This document shows, in pieces, positions 22,713-34,044 of a stretch of 64,000 nt of DNA. This DNA comes from Gigaspora rosea (Eukaryota; Glomeromycota; Glomeromycetes; Diversisporales; Gigasporaceae), in the NCBI GenBank assembly GCA_003550325.1, contig QKWP01000805.1, positions 117,117-181,116 on the forward strand, read 5' to 3'. The notes beneath the pieces are model-generated. The model saw only the letters and a list, made by a program, of their open reading frames with translations, did no database searches and had not been told where the DNA came from. Position 1 is the first letter of the stretch, and every line of letters begins with the position of its first letter. A program made the position numbers and the translations under genes.

Positions 22713-23089
22713 AACTTAGAAGGTGAAATTTTTACGTATACTGTAACTATAAAACAATATATAAATTGTTAAAGCGTTAAATATAGCTAAGTTATTGAAA
22801 ACAATTAACAGTACAAACTTTTTTTTAGAAGTAGAAAAAGCAATTGCTAAAGAGGTTTTAAAACGTAAAAAACGTTAATACATGAGAGTAAAGTTAGAGT
22901 GTTAAACTTTATATATGTATATATATAAAGATTACTACAGGGCTCTAATGAGTCTTATCATAATGAGCTCTAGGTATAGTTCAATGTAAAAGGCGTAATA
23001 GGTATTTAAAAATATATATATATGTAGACCCTTTTTCTTCTTTTATTCTTTTGTTAAAATGTAAAGCGATAAAGAATTAGTTTTATGTA

Positions 23090-23755
23090 ATTTAATTGGT
23101 TGATTGTCACATATTGCGAAAATGCCCAATCATAACATGCAAGCAAGACTAAATGTATGACAGGTTATGCATACTATCGATCATATATCCGAAATGTGCA
23201 AAACTCTTTAAAGTTCATTTATATTTAGGTTAGAGTTAGGTTAAGATTTGATGTTAGCAAAATGTATAGTAAAATCGTTCAAGGAAGACTTTTTATTAAA
23301 GCTTGAAAGATGGTTTCTTATGCAGTTTAATGACTTTTTGGCAAAACGAATGTTTGTTTTTGGAGTTTCTCTGATTGTGTAATATTACACCTGATCTTGA
23401 AATCTGATTGGGGGATGGCTAAAGCCAGTTCATTTATATGTTTTTGATTATTTAATTAAAATTAGGGTAAGGGTTAGTTAGGGGTTAGGGTTAGGCTTGA
23501 TTTATAAGCAAAATTGTCTTCCCAACAGTTTTTATTAATGCTCCTTGACAGGTTTAGCACTTGTTTTTTGTATTTCGGCGTTTTTCACTCTGTAAAGATC
23601 AAATTTTACAATTTGATTGGTTCTCTATCACGTGAACGCACCTGGCTTTAGACAACCCCTCTGATTGGTAATCTAGTACTAACCTGTCACACATTTTTAG
23701 GAGGTCGTCTAAAACCATGTACCCATGTGACATTTTCGTGTAAATCAACCAACCG
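23090..23755. mobile_element. MITE with telomere-like core
   Basis: The arms TTGGTTGATTGTCACA (23095 region) and TTGGTTGATTTACACG (right arm reversed, near 23745) face each other. A degenerate TTAGGG run (about 23461-23496) lies near the centre. A direct repeat of GGCAGTCTAAACCTA links 22165 and 23840, so related repeat sequence continues on both sides (22100-22389, 23756-24030). No genes are seen. Confidence 0.55.
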
Positions 23756-24839
23756 GAGTCACGAAATTTTGTTTACACGGATCAGCCCGAAGAAGTCAAA
23801 AACTAAAAAAAACACAAGAACATAAAAATGGCAGTCTAAACCTATCTTGGGCTATTAATAAAAAATGTCGGGAAGGCAATTCTACTTATAGGTTGGTTCT
23901 AATCTTAACTCTGACCCTAATGCTAAACAGGCTCTGACACAAATTTTAACTAAAATTTCAAAAAATCACGTGGGTACATGGCTTTAGCTATACATACAAC
24001 ATGCAATTCAATTTCATGTGATCAACCAATATATATTATAAAAATTTGAATGACTATAAATACAATTTTGTTATTGAAATTTGTAAAACACATCGAAATT
24101 GCCTGTTCAAGAAAATCCTATAGTTATGTTATCAGCTACTATTCCACAAATTTTTCAGGACTGTTAAAGATCTACAAGCAATCATCGAACAAATGCTATA
24201 GCTCTTCGAAAAGTGCAAATGAAATGTTCCTCATATAGGTTTTCAAATAATGAATCGTCTAATAATCAATTAGATAACGAACAGGCTTTTAATGCCGAAT
24301 TTATCAAAAATTTGAATAAAATTTTACCAGTAAAAAAAGGACAAACAAATTCTGAGCATGTGATAAAATTTGTAGCGTCTTTTGTTGCTTCTAGTTGTGA
24401 AAAAGGTTTATATCTTTGAGAAATGCGTGATATTATAAAAAAGAATACCATTTATTAATTAATTTAATTTCATATCAGATAAGGAACTTTTAAACAATCA
24501 AAATGACAATACTACCGATTATGAGGATGATGATTATAAAGATACATTATCTTTATAATTTGTTGAATATCTTATCCAACATTTGTTGAAAGGCATTGAA
24601 GCCAAAGAAAAAAAACGTAAGACTATGTATTTGCCATTTAATAGCACATCTCATCATATGGGCAGATTTATTTTCACAGGATTATTGAAGATTTGCCCTC
24701 GAATTGGTTAATTTGTTTAATGTAATAATAAAAAGTGATACATACTTTTTTGAAGCCAATATTTTTTTTTAATATAGTGATATGAAATTTTGTGCTTACA
24801 TTCAACAAGACTTCAGCTTCAATGATCCTCACTAATCCT

Positions 24840-25109
24840 ACGATAATTTTTTTTAGGCGTAACTTTTACTAGTAACGATGGCAAAGGGCTCACCGCACAA
24901 GAATACAAGGCCAGGTGTGATATGTAGAAAAATTTCGCAAACTGACGCCAAATCTTTTATCTAAAACTATGAAGAGTTAAGCTGCTCCAAGTTTAAAGGT
25001 AGAACTCAACTTAGATGACCAGCTGTATTAACAACATTCGACAAGGCAACTGTTTTTTAAGATCCCGCAAGCATTAAAACTTAGTGATCAACTTTGTCAT
25101 AAATATTAT
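24840..25109 (+). pseudogene. Unrecognised coding remnant
   Basis: Broken frames contain protein-like strings such as NDGKGLTAQEYKARC, PSLKVELNLDDQLY and KIPQALKLSDQLCHKYY. It lies inside the expanded intron of the CAP-G pseudogene, directly before a hAT element, and may be a transposon protein or a host gene scrap. I cannot assign a family. Confidence 0.25.
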
Positions 25110-26224
25110 ACTGAGTTTAATGTTGTTAGTCGAAATACTTATTTAGTCAACCATTTAGGCAATTAGTGTCTAAATATATTTCGACATGGCATTATTTTTT
25201 TTTTGAAATGTCAAAAGCCTAAATTTGACTAAATGCCTAAATAGTTAACTAAATAAATACTATGTGACTAAATGTCTAAATAGTTGACTAAATAAAATAC
25301 TATGTAACTAAATGTCTAAATTAAATATAAATCAAACAATAAAATAATTTATAAATAAATTGAATATTATATTATTACTACTGCACTTTGAACTTAAAAA
25401 CAAAACACAACTAAGTATAAATTTAATCTTAATTAGTGATAGCTATTCAGTGCTTTTTATATATGATGCGCGTAATGCACAGTATTATACCTGGTTTATA
25501 AAAAACGCTCTATTGTTGGAATATTAAGGAATTTTGACCACTCTTGACCTTGTACATAATTTATATTAATTTTTCCAGTTGGGAACTTCCAAATGCTTGA
25601 GATAAATTGACCTGCATTACGCTAGCATACTCACATAAATATATCTGCAAAAATCATATGCATGGTTTCAAAATTCATACACATTATTATACTAGTTCTA
25701 ATAATAATAGACAGATTTAGCGTTTAGAGGTAGCTTTATGTAATGAATGAGTAATAAATTAATCATTTGAATGAAGTCTATAATAATAATGGGTAATAAA
25801 TTAATATGTTAGTGCAATTTGTAGACATTTAATTAATCTAATAATCAGTTCATCTGGTCTCATACTGATCATTCCTAATCAGTTCTGGACTGCAGTCCAG
25901 TCTAACTTTTTAAAAGACTACAGCCTTTGGACCAAGACGGACCGGATGGACCAATTAACTGCACTAATGGAAATAGGTTCACTATCCAAACAAGCTCAAG
26001 CGTTCATACTTTAACGTCAATACCTATAACAAAACCTCTAGTCTAGGACTGAATATTTGAATCTGTACCAATTATTCACACAACCTGTTGAACGCATAAC
26101 TACTGACTCTTAGTTCCAAAATTTCCTAAACCCAAGGTCCTAAACCACACCTTGACTAATACATGAAAACACAAGCATAAGAAAGATATCTAACATATCT
26201 CGGTGTTATCCTTAGCATCTGTTT

Positions 26225-26870
26225 CAGGTCCCTGCAGTCGCAAAGCCTAATTAACCACTAATAAGGTCCTTGCACTGCCACTGCAGCCGTGAAGCCTAAC
26301 TATTCACTAGTAAGGTCTTGCACAGCGCTATGGAGCCTAACTATCTATTAATAAGGCCTTGCACTGCCACTGTAATCGTGGTGCTTAATTATCCACTAAT
26401 ATGGCTCTTGCACTGCTATTGCAATTGCGGAGCCTAAACATCCACTAATAAGGTCCTTGCACTGCCACTATAGCAGCGGAGCCTAACTATCCACTAATAA
26501 GGTCCTTGCAGCCAGTGTTGTCATGGAACACGGACACAGACGGTGGACAGTCTGGGACGGGATGTCCGGGACATGTCCGCCCAGAATTTTTTTTGTCCCG
26601 GACATTTTGCGACTCAACACATGATCATCTACCAATAAAATTCGTATAATTCCACAATTTGATTGGTTTTACCTGGCGGACATGTATTATATTGGGACAT
26701 TATTGGGACATGTCCTAGACGTCCCGTCCCGGACTGTCCGCGTCCCTGAAAAATCAGCGGGACAATGTCCGTGTACAATACTGCTTGCAGCTGTGATGCC
26801 TAACTATCCACTATTAAGGTCCGTGTGCTGCTATTCCGCAGAGCCTAACTATCTACTAATAGTTCTGGAG
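26225..26870. repeat. Minisatellite, about 50-bp unit, split by a MITE
   Basis: Around eight copies of a degenerate unit containing CCTAACTATCCACTAATAAG and GTCCTTGCACTGCCACTG. The hAT MITE 26513-26783 interrupts the seventh unit. Unlike the surroundings it is GC-balanced. Confidence 0.85.
26513..26783. mobile_element. hAT MITE, word GGACATGTCC
   Basis: Ends CAGTGTTGTCATGGAACACG and CAGTATTGTACACGGACA (right end reversed), with a perfect 8-bp duplication CTTGCAGC (26505-26512, 26784-26791). The 271-bp interior is rich in GGACATGTCC, CCGGGAC and GTCCCG words. It is inserted in a minisatellite, so the empty site is known. Confidence 0.95.
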
Positions 26871-27888
26871 TCCAACAACTGACTAAAAATGGTGGGCAGG
26901 AGATAGAGCCAGCCTTTACCAAGGCAAGTGATAGCAAAACCAAAATAACTAACCTTAATTGCTAATGCTAATACTAATTTGTCATTTATCCAAAAATATT
27001 TAATATTTAGTTTGAAGCAAAAACAAATTAATAGTTCGCAAAATATAAAATAAACATTAAATAAAAAAAACTTCGATTTAAAATATTTAAATTTATTATT
27101 GTTGTCTAAGCCTCTAAAAATTAACCTTGCAAAAAATTAGGCTATATATGTTCGTTACAATAATTTAAAGCTAACTATATTCAGACTGATTGTCTTTTGG
27201 TCTGTCCATAAAAAGACAATTCTAAGAATAACCGCAGAACCAGCGGTTTTAGTCAGACTGATTAACAGCTCTAACTCCCATATGTTTTTCATATATATTT
27301 TTAATTTAGACATTTCGAAATTATTTAGACATTTCGGCATAATTTAGGATTTCGGCAATATTTAGACATTTCTGGCAGCCTAAATAACAAATGTTGAAAT
27401 ATTTCTACAAGCATAAAACAATTTCGGCTAACAACATTAACTGAGTTGGTTGTATTTAATAGAAATTTAAGCACGAATAAAAAACAAGAATATAGACAAT
27501 GTAAAAACATGGGGGCTATGTGCAAAGTATCTTTAAACAAGTTATTCAAAATACAAAAATAGTTTTGGTATTGTAGGTATAAATTTATTTATTCAATAAG
27601 ACCTTACAAAATTGATTATTTTTTTTTTACTTTATATTAATATTCACTAATCTCAAAACAAAAATATTAATTACTAGATATATAGTCAACAAAAAAAAAT
27701 AAAAATACTAGACGTTTTAGAAATGTTTTAGATAATTTAGATCAAATACGTATAAGCGATATTGTTTAGTTTAATATAAACTAAAGTTGAAATGCGTCTC
27801 TAGTAAAGGTGATAACAGAAATATAGAATTGAATTACTATTTAAAAATATATAATTAAATAAAGTTTCACTGATAATAAATTGATAAC

Positions 27889-28345
27889 ATATGCTCCAAT
27901 TTTTGGAATTTATACATAGATCTTATTTTTTGAAACTTTAAAGTTAAATAATTTTTGATCTACTGGCCCGTTTTAAATAATTTTACTACCAAAATGTTCG
28001 TCTCTTTGAGACGATTTCAACGAGCCCAAAATCATTAAAATCCAATCACAGGAACTCGAGAAAATGCGCTGTCAAATAGGTGACGCACCTCTAGAGTTGT
28101 ACAATTGGTTAGACCTATGTCTAACCAATTGTACAATACTAGAAGTGCGTCACCTATTTGACAGCGCATTTTCTCGTGTTTCTGTGATTGGATTTTAATG
28201 ATTTTGGGCTCGTTGGAATCGTCTCAAAGAGACGAACATTTTGGTAGTAAAATCATTTAAAACGGGCCAGTAGATCAAAAATTATTTAACTTTAAAGTTT
28301 TAAAAAATAAGATCTACGTATAAATTCCAAAAATTGGAGCATATG
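27889..28345. repeat. Near-perfect 457-bp palindrome
   Basis: Two arms of about 225 bp mirror each other around 28116. Outer ends CATATGCTCCAATTTTTGGA; centre GGTTAGAC-CTAT-GTCTAACC (28107-28126). Each arm contains GTCTC....GAGAC and AAAATCATTAAAATCCAATC, shared more loosely with repeats at 9740-9990 and 48940-49020. Arm identity is high, implying a recent foldback insertion or ongoing arm-to-arm conversion. No open frame is present. Confidence 0.9.
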
Positions 28346-29138
28346 ATAAAATCATTTGTGTTATCGATATTAATTACATCTTGATTGACAAAATGTCACT
28401 TATTAATTTAATTGGTTAAGGTCAAGATTTGATCATCATATGTGATAAAATCGAATTTGTGACAATATTGAATGGAAACAAATCCGCCCATATATTGGTT
28501 GTTTGAGATCAATTGAGTAAGTTAATAAGCCAAATTTATATGTTTATTATTCTATATAATATTTTGACATTATTTCTATTACATTTAAGCGATGATCTAT
28601 ATGAATATCTGAAAGTTGAGCTGACTAAATGCTTACTTGATAAAGAAGCCGGTGTACGTGTAAAAGCATCCTTGTATGTTCAAAGTTACAAGTATATTCA
28701 CTGTTTGATAATATCTGTACTAATATTTTACTATATTGGTAAACAAGGGTGATGATAATCATGGAAAATATGTAATTGAAAAATTCATTGGAATGTTACA
28801 TAATGACCCAAGCGTGTAATATAATAATTTTTTTCTTTAATAATACGTATATTAAATAACTAGCAATACCCGGCTATTAAAACGTATGCTTATTTGAAAT
28901 TTCAGCGAAGTTAGATGTGCCGTTATATATAATATTGAATATAATGAAGAAACTTTAGCTTATATATTGCAACGTGCACATCGATCCAATAAATCGTCGA
29001 AGTGTTTTTATGAAAATGCTGAAGAAATTAATGATTTTCATGTTTTATCTATCGAAGATCGTGAAAAATTATTAAGCTGGGGTCTTACAGTCAGGTTATT
29101 GTTATATTCTAGTTCTAATCAATTATACAAAATAGTTA

Positions 29139-29362
29139 GAGCAATGACATTTATTACGGAGGTGGGGGTCAGACAAAATCTTATGTTACACAAGATAAAC
29201 TACTAGCCAATCAAAATCAAGAATTATTTAACCATATTATAACAAAATATAGGATACATATATTTTTTTATGTAACAAAATTGAGCATTTTGATTGGTCT
29301 TAGGTGGGGTGGGGGATAAGCCTTTATAGTAAATGGATATTACGTAATAAATGTCATGGCCC
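29139..29362. mobile_element. TTA-flanked MITE in the CAP-G pseudogene
   Basis: The ends GAGCAATGACATTTATTACG and GGGCCATGACATTTATTACG (right end reversed) are flanked by TTA (29136-29138, 29363-29365). Both arms contain GGTGGGG and a TTGATTGG-type box. It interrupts the CAP-G sequence between its WGL block and the following exon. Confidence 0.8.
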
Positions 29363-29956
29363 TTACACAATAATGGGTTTATTACATTACACGATACAGG
29401 GACCCTCATGTGAAAAAAGCATGCATAAGAATACTCTCAACGAGTTGGATTTAACATGCGAACAACAATTTGTTGGAGGTACTATAAAATCATAAGTTGC
29501 TTTACTAATAAGGATGCTTAGTATAAATAGTTAATGTCTTTTTTTTATTTATTAGTTGCTTGAACGGTTAGATGTTGTGGGAAGTAATATTGCCCAAGAA
29601 GCTCTTATATCAATATTCAATGCGCACGAGAACGCCAGGATATAGGTGATTTTCTGGGTCATGTGACCACCCGATCTCCGATCCAGGTCGGGATCCTGTG
29701 ATCCGGAATAATTAAAATTTGACTCTCTGATTGGCTATTTCCTCTCTAGCTCTCCAGGTGTTTGTATTACCCGTACAAATAAGTGATCCATTTTTTTATA
29801 TTGGTTTTTAATTTTTTTATTTATTTTTTTTTTTAATCAGTTTTTATTTTTTTTTTATTTTTTTTTTAATCGCTTTTTATTTTTTTTATTTTTTTTTAAT
29901 TCGTTTTATTTTTCTATTTTTTTTTATTTTTAATTAGGCCATGAAAAATTAATCAA

Positions 29957-30142
29957 TTGGTTTTCATAACCCGGCCGGGTCAAAATTTGGAAACCTCAAA
30001 AAAAAATTTTTTATATGTTTTAATAACCGGGTGGGATTTTAAGAAAAATTTTATATAAATTTCATAAAATTTTATATATGAAATTTAAAAAAAAAAGCCG
30101 GCCGGCCGGGTCAGTTAAAAAGATACATGTTATGAAAACCAA
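29957..30142. mobile_element. Word element, CCGGCCGGGT
   Basis: The ends TTGGTTTTCATAACCCGG and TTGGTTTTCATAACATG (right end reversed) face each other. CCCGGCCGGGTC occurs on the left and GGCCGGCCGGGTC on the right. No matching 8-bp duplication was found, so membership in the hAT word group is tentative. Confidence 0.5.
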
Positions 30143-30351
30143 GTAGTTAAATTTGTATGGCCTAATGTAAAAATAATACTTAATATATAATAAAGTATGT
30201 AATATTAATTAACAATGTATATTTAATAAATGTAAAATATAATATATAATAATAAATAAATAAAAAATTAAAAATTTTATATTAAATTGCGAACCCGTGC
30301 GAAATATTGCGAAACTCTGTAAAAAAGTATGATTATGTGAATATGTATATC

Positions 30352-30461
30352 NNNNNNNNNNNNNNNNNNNNNNNNNNNNNNNNNNNNNNNNNNNNNNNNN
30401 NNNNNNNNNNNNNNNNNNNNNNNNNNNNNNNNNNNNNNNNNNNNNNNNNNNNNNNNNNNNN
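30352..30461. other. Assembly gap (110 N)
   Basis: A run of N flanked by T-rich low-complexity sequence, inside the MULE-like element. The true length is unknown. Confidence 0.99.
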
Positions 30462-32878
30462 TTTTTTTTTTTTAATTAATTTATTTTTTTATTTTAATTC
30501 GTTTTATTATTTGGTTTTTTTTTACTTTCTAACTTATTTTTTTAAAATTTGTTCAATTTTAATTTTTTTTAAATTATTTTTTGTAATCGTAATAATTTAT
30601 TTTATTTTTTTTTTATTTATTTATTTAAATTAATTATTTTAAATTATTTTTTTTTATTTCAGGTAAAATAAAGAAACTCCTAGAAGAAACCTTTGCAAAG
30701 ATGAAGTTTTCTAGCAAAAGAATGTGGAGTACTACTCCGTCACGCTAGTTTTAAGGTTTGGATTTATTTTCATTTTCTAATTGGTTTCTTTTTTATATTT
30801 TATTTTATAATACATAATTAATTCTATACTATCTAAAACTCAACCCCGCACTAAAACTAAAACTAACCTTAACACTACAATCTAACCTCTGCCTCGACTA
30901 TCTAACCCTATCCCTTATCTAACACTACCCTTGTTAAAAACCCATTAATAACATCAATTATAGCGCCACAATATCTAGCGAAATGTTACAAATGACGAAA
31001 CGACGAAGGAGGAAACAACGAAGTGAGAAAACAACAAAGTGAGGAAACAACGAAATGACGACACTAGAAAAAAAATAAAAATGAAAACACTATGACAGTA
31101 CAAGAAAACAAAGACGCGACAAAACGATAATAAAAAAAAAAGTAAATCGCCGCTAATAAAACGACAACTGCACCTTACCTATGACAAGTGAAAACGCAAC
31201 GACAGCAATTGCAACACCAAACCAACGACAAAACCAAGGATAAAACCTTAAACAATACCAATAGCGAAGAGAGGCGACAATACCAACAGCGAAGAAAAGC
31301 GACAATACCAACAACGAATGGCGACGTTAAAAAAAAAAGGTTGGTTAAAAAAAAAAGGAGCTATGTATTTATTTTTTTTATGTTAATCTGTATTACAGGA
31401 AAGTGCCCATGTGATCACGTGATCCGACCTAGGACCGGAAATCGATGGATCACATGACCCAGAAAATCTCACCTACATCCTGTATCTGTCAATGCGCGCC
31501 CCAGATATAGTGCAAATGTTAAATTTTGATAGTAATTTTATTTAAGATTATATTTTATCAGAAAGTGTTGATTTTGATTATTTTATTTCACTACTTTAGA
31601 TATATTTTGGGAAAATTTAACTGCCGAGGGAAGCTTTCTCATACACGTCTTCTGCGAATATAACAAAGAGGTCTGAATGCTATTATATTATTTTGTTTAT
31701 TATTTCTTTATTTATTTATTCCTCAATTCATTGAAATGTAGGACAAAGGGAAGCTCAACGAGATATTGCCAGAAGTGACACGACTTGCTTTTTATATTCA
31801 GAAATATAATAATTTCATGAATCAAGCATCAGACAAGGAGCAAGTAAACTTAGCATTTATTGTTGGTCAATTGTTTTTGTTAGCCAAATTATTAGACTAC
31901 GAAAATGAAGTTGGAAAAAGAAAAATGTGTTCCCTTCTACGTAAGCCTTTTTTTCAGTATATTTATAATAGTCGATCAATATTAATTCGTGTTTTGTCAT
32001 TTAGATGAAATGCTTATCTTATGTCATCTTATATTCTGGAGAGCCAGATTGAAAGCATTGTGGAGATAGAAAAAAAATTTCCATTAATGAACAAGATTTC
32101 ACACAGTATGTATCAAAATGTTTTCGGTGTCATTGAAATACTGATAATCATTATAAAATTTTAGTTCTATGATTGAAATAATTACTGATATTCGTAAAGA
32201 TATAGAAAATGACGAGGTTCCTTCATGACTTATATATCAAGTAAGTACATAATAGTTATTTTGTAAATAATTAATTTTATTGATATTAATTTATGTGTTT
32301 TAGGATGATTATGACCTATCAGCGAACATGTCTCGTCTCAGTATTAACATATCTTCTATGAAGATGTTCGTTTTATCTACTGATCTCAAACAAACTGAGA
32401 GAAGGGTTTCAAATTCTTCTACGAGTATGGATTATAACAACATCCTTCAAAAAGACAATAAAATGAAAGTTATATTGGTGAATTTGAAATGCCTGCATAT
32501 AATACGTTGCATGCTTGAAAAAAATTCAAAGGTTTGTCACAATTCTATACCTTATTTTTTGTTCTAATGATAATATAATTCATATCCAAAAATTGTTTAG
32601 AGTTTACGGGATAACCCATTTATATATGGTCTTATGAACGAAATTATAATATCTAATATACTAAGTCATGAACCAGTGCTGCATACATTGTCTAGGTTTA
32701 TATTGTATACTTGATCAATAAATATCATATTGATTTCATAAAAACATTATATTAATTAATAAGCGGTAGAGAACTATAACTTATTTATGCATTGTTTACA
32801 CCATGGACATCCGGAACTACAAATTAAATTCTTAATGGTAATGAAGATAGTGACAAATATTACATAATATCCTGGGGG

Positions 32879-33010
32879 CAGTGTATAAAATCTGAATTAC
32901 AAAACATGTGCACAAACATGTGCAAAATGTGCACAAGGTAAAATTTTATATGTAAAGCTAAAGAAAACATGTGCACGTGTGCACATTGTGCACATTGATT
33001 TTATACACTA
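32879..33010. mobile_element. hAT MITE, word GTGCACAT
   Basis: 132 bp; ends CAGTGTATAAAATC and TAGTGTATAAAATC (right end reversed). Flanks CCTGGGGG (32871-32878) and CTTGGGGG (33011-33018), an 8-bp duplication with one transition. The interior is almost wholly ACATGTGCAC/GTGCACATTG words. Confidence 0.85.
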
Positions 33011-33079
33011 CTTGGGGGGTCTTACGTTAGATATATAAAATTATAACAGCCAATCAAATTTATCTTACGTGGGGAGAGG

Positions 33080-33412
33080 TAGGGATGGTAAAGTCAGTCC
33101 AGGTCTGGTCTTGGTCCTAGGACCTGTAAGTCCTATCACACGGACCTAAGGACCAGGTCCTCATATAATCAGTCCTAGAACTTATGCTCGACCAATAGGA
33201 TTAAGTTCTTGGACTTAGTTCTAATACTTTCTAACCAATTAAAATTCTTTGTTTACTATTTTATTATTAATATTTTTAAGTTCTAACATATTTTATATTA
33301 GGACCTATTGTGGACCTATGGACCTAGGTCCTAAAATTGGAACCAAGTCTTTAAAGACCAGGTCCCAAAACCAGGTTCTAAAGTCCCAGACTTAAGGACT
33401 TTGCCATCCCTA
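33080..33412. mobile_element. hAT-type element, word GGTCCTAGGACC
   Basis: Ends TAGGGATGGTAAAGTC and TAGGGATGGCAAAGTC (right end reversed). The interior repeats GGTCCTAGGACC, GACCTA and TAAGTCC. The target duplication is not convincing (GGGAGAGG versus AAGGAGGG). Confidence 0.75.
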
Positions 33413-33429
33413 AAGGAGGGGGTAGAGGG

Positions 33430-34001
33430 TAGTAATACAAGTCATTATATGTAAAATCGACTTAAGTCGACTAGTCAGCTTAACCAAACTGATTTTTGCA
33501 AAGCCAACTTAGTCGATTGGGTAAAATCATTACCCAAAAAAATTTCAATCGATATTAAATTACATATATGCAATTGAGTAAACTAATACAATGCTCTAGA
33601 AATATTAATACTAAATTGAAGAGCATGTTTAAATAAAACAATCTAATATCGCGTAAATGGAAAAAAAATTAACATTGTGCAAATTGTATTATTTTAAAAA
33701 TCATAATCATAACTCGTTGTAGAATAAAATTAAATCGTTTAATTATACACATTGATATTAACTATATTAACTCAAAAAACAAGTGTTAATCTAAGTATAA
33801 CTTGTTAACTCAAAAATCAAGTGTTAACAATTAATCTCAGTGTAACTTGTTAATCTAAGTGTAACTCAGACTGTGATTGGTCGTTGCATGTCACGTGATA
33901 TGTGCAAATAAAGAAATCGACTTTCGGTTAATAGCCGAATTTTATAATCGACTTAAGTCGACTTAGTCATGTCGATTTTTTAAGGTCGACTTGGTTCACT
34001 A
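33430..34001. mobile_element. hAT element, word TCGACTTAAGTCGA
   Basis: Ends TAGTAATACAAGTC and TAGTGAACCAAGTC (right end reversed), with a perfect 8-bp duplication GTAGAGGG (33422-33429, 34002-34009). ATCGACTTAAGTCGACT occurs close to both ends (33459-33475 and 33946-33962). The middle has repeats of AGTGTTAA/GTGTAACTTGTTAA. Confidence 0.88.
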
Positions 34002-34044
34002 GTAGAGGGTATAGTAAAAAAATATTACGTAATATTTGTCACTA

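Larger units (their letters stand above)
25118..27439. mobile_element. hAT element, words CTAAAT/GACTAAAT
   Basis: The ends TAATGTTGTTAG and CTAACAACATTA are exact inverted repeats, flanked by a perfect 8-bp duplication ACTGAGTT (25110-25117, 27440-27447). Subterminal zones repeat GACTAAATG, CTAAATAG and, on the right, ATTTAGACATTTCGG. No transposase is seen. The interior holds decayed GGTCC-word hAT ends (25868-25968, 27170-27275), a minisatellite (26225-26870) and a nested hAT MITE. The related element 49300-50021 carries a Sel1 fragment. Confidence 0.85.
29628..31490. mobile_element. MULE-like non-autonomous element with assembly gap
   Basis: Inverted ends of about 80 bp begin GAGAACGCCAGGATATAGG and GACAGATACAGGATGTAGG. 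Both continue through TTTTCTGGGTCATGTGA and a GGTCGGATC box. The 9-bp flanks AATGCGCAC (29619-29627) and AATGCGCGC (31491-31499) fit Mutator. It is inserted within an exon of the CAP-G pseudogene. Inside are long T-rich low-complexity tracts, a nested word element (29957-30142), a gap of 110 N and repetitive GACGAAAC/AACAACGAA sequence at 31000-31330. No transposase is seen. Confidence 0.75.
24126..32860 (+). pseudogene. YCG1: Condensin complex subunit 3 (CAP-G), decayed
   Basis: Fragments in the correct order match the HEAT-repeat subunit CAP-G of condensin, which compacts mitotic chromosomes. First exon 24126-24405 has NHRTNAIALRKVQ, FNAEFIKNLNKILPVKKG and HVIKFVASFV. Later blocks: 24480-24610 (VEYLIQHLLKGIEAKEK), 28586-28690 (LTKCLLDKEAGVRVKASL), 28745-28815, 28902-29098 (IEDREKLLSWGL), 29408-29475, 29555-29640 (ERLDVVGSNIAQEALIS), 31740-31940 (LPEVTRLAFYIQKYNNF), 32165-32226 (MIEIITDIRKDIENDE), 32304-32535, 32600-32700 and 32770-32850. 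It is dead: in-frame TAA at 24165 and 24556 and frameshifts near 24617 and 31500. A 1.9 kb transposon sits in an exon, and one intron has swollen to about 3.9 kb with nested elements. A working copy is expected elsewhere. Confidence 0.88.
32848..34044. mobile_element. MITE carrying three tandem hAT insertions
   Basis: The base element has the ends TAGTGACAAATATTAC and GTAATATTTGTCACTA with an inner TATTACGTAATA-like box, as in the TTA-flanked MITEs. Its own sequence is only about 160 bp; the rest is three word-type hAT elements (32879-33010, 33080-33412, 33430-34001) lined up within it. It lies just after the last CAP-G block. Confidence 0.7.

Noticed and set aside
30307-30633. Open frame across the N gap
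   Set aside because: Artificially joined by undefined bases and made of T-rich low-complexity DNA.
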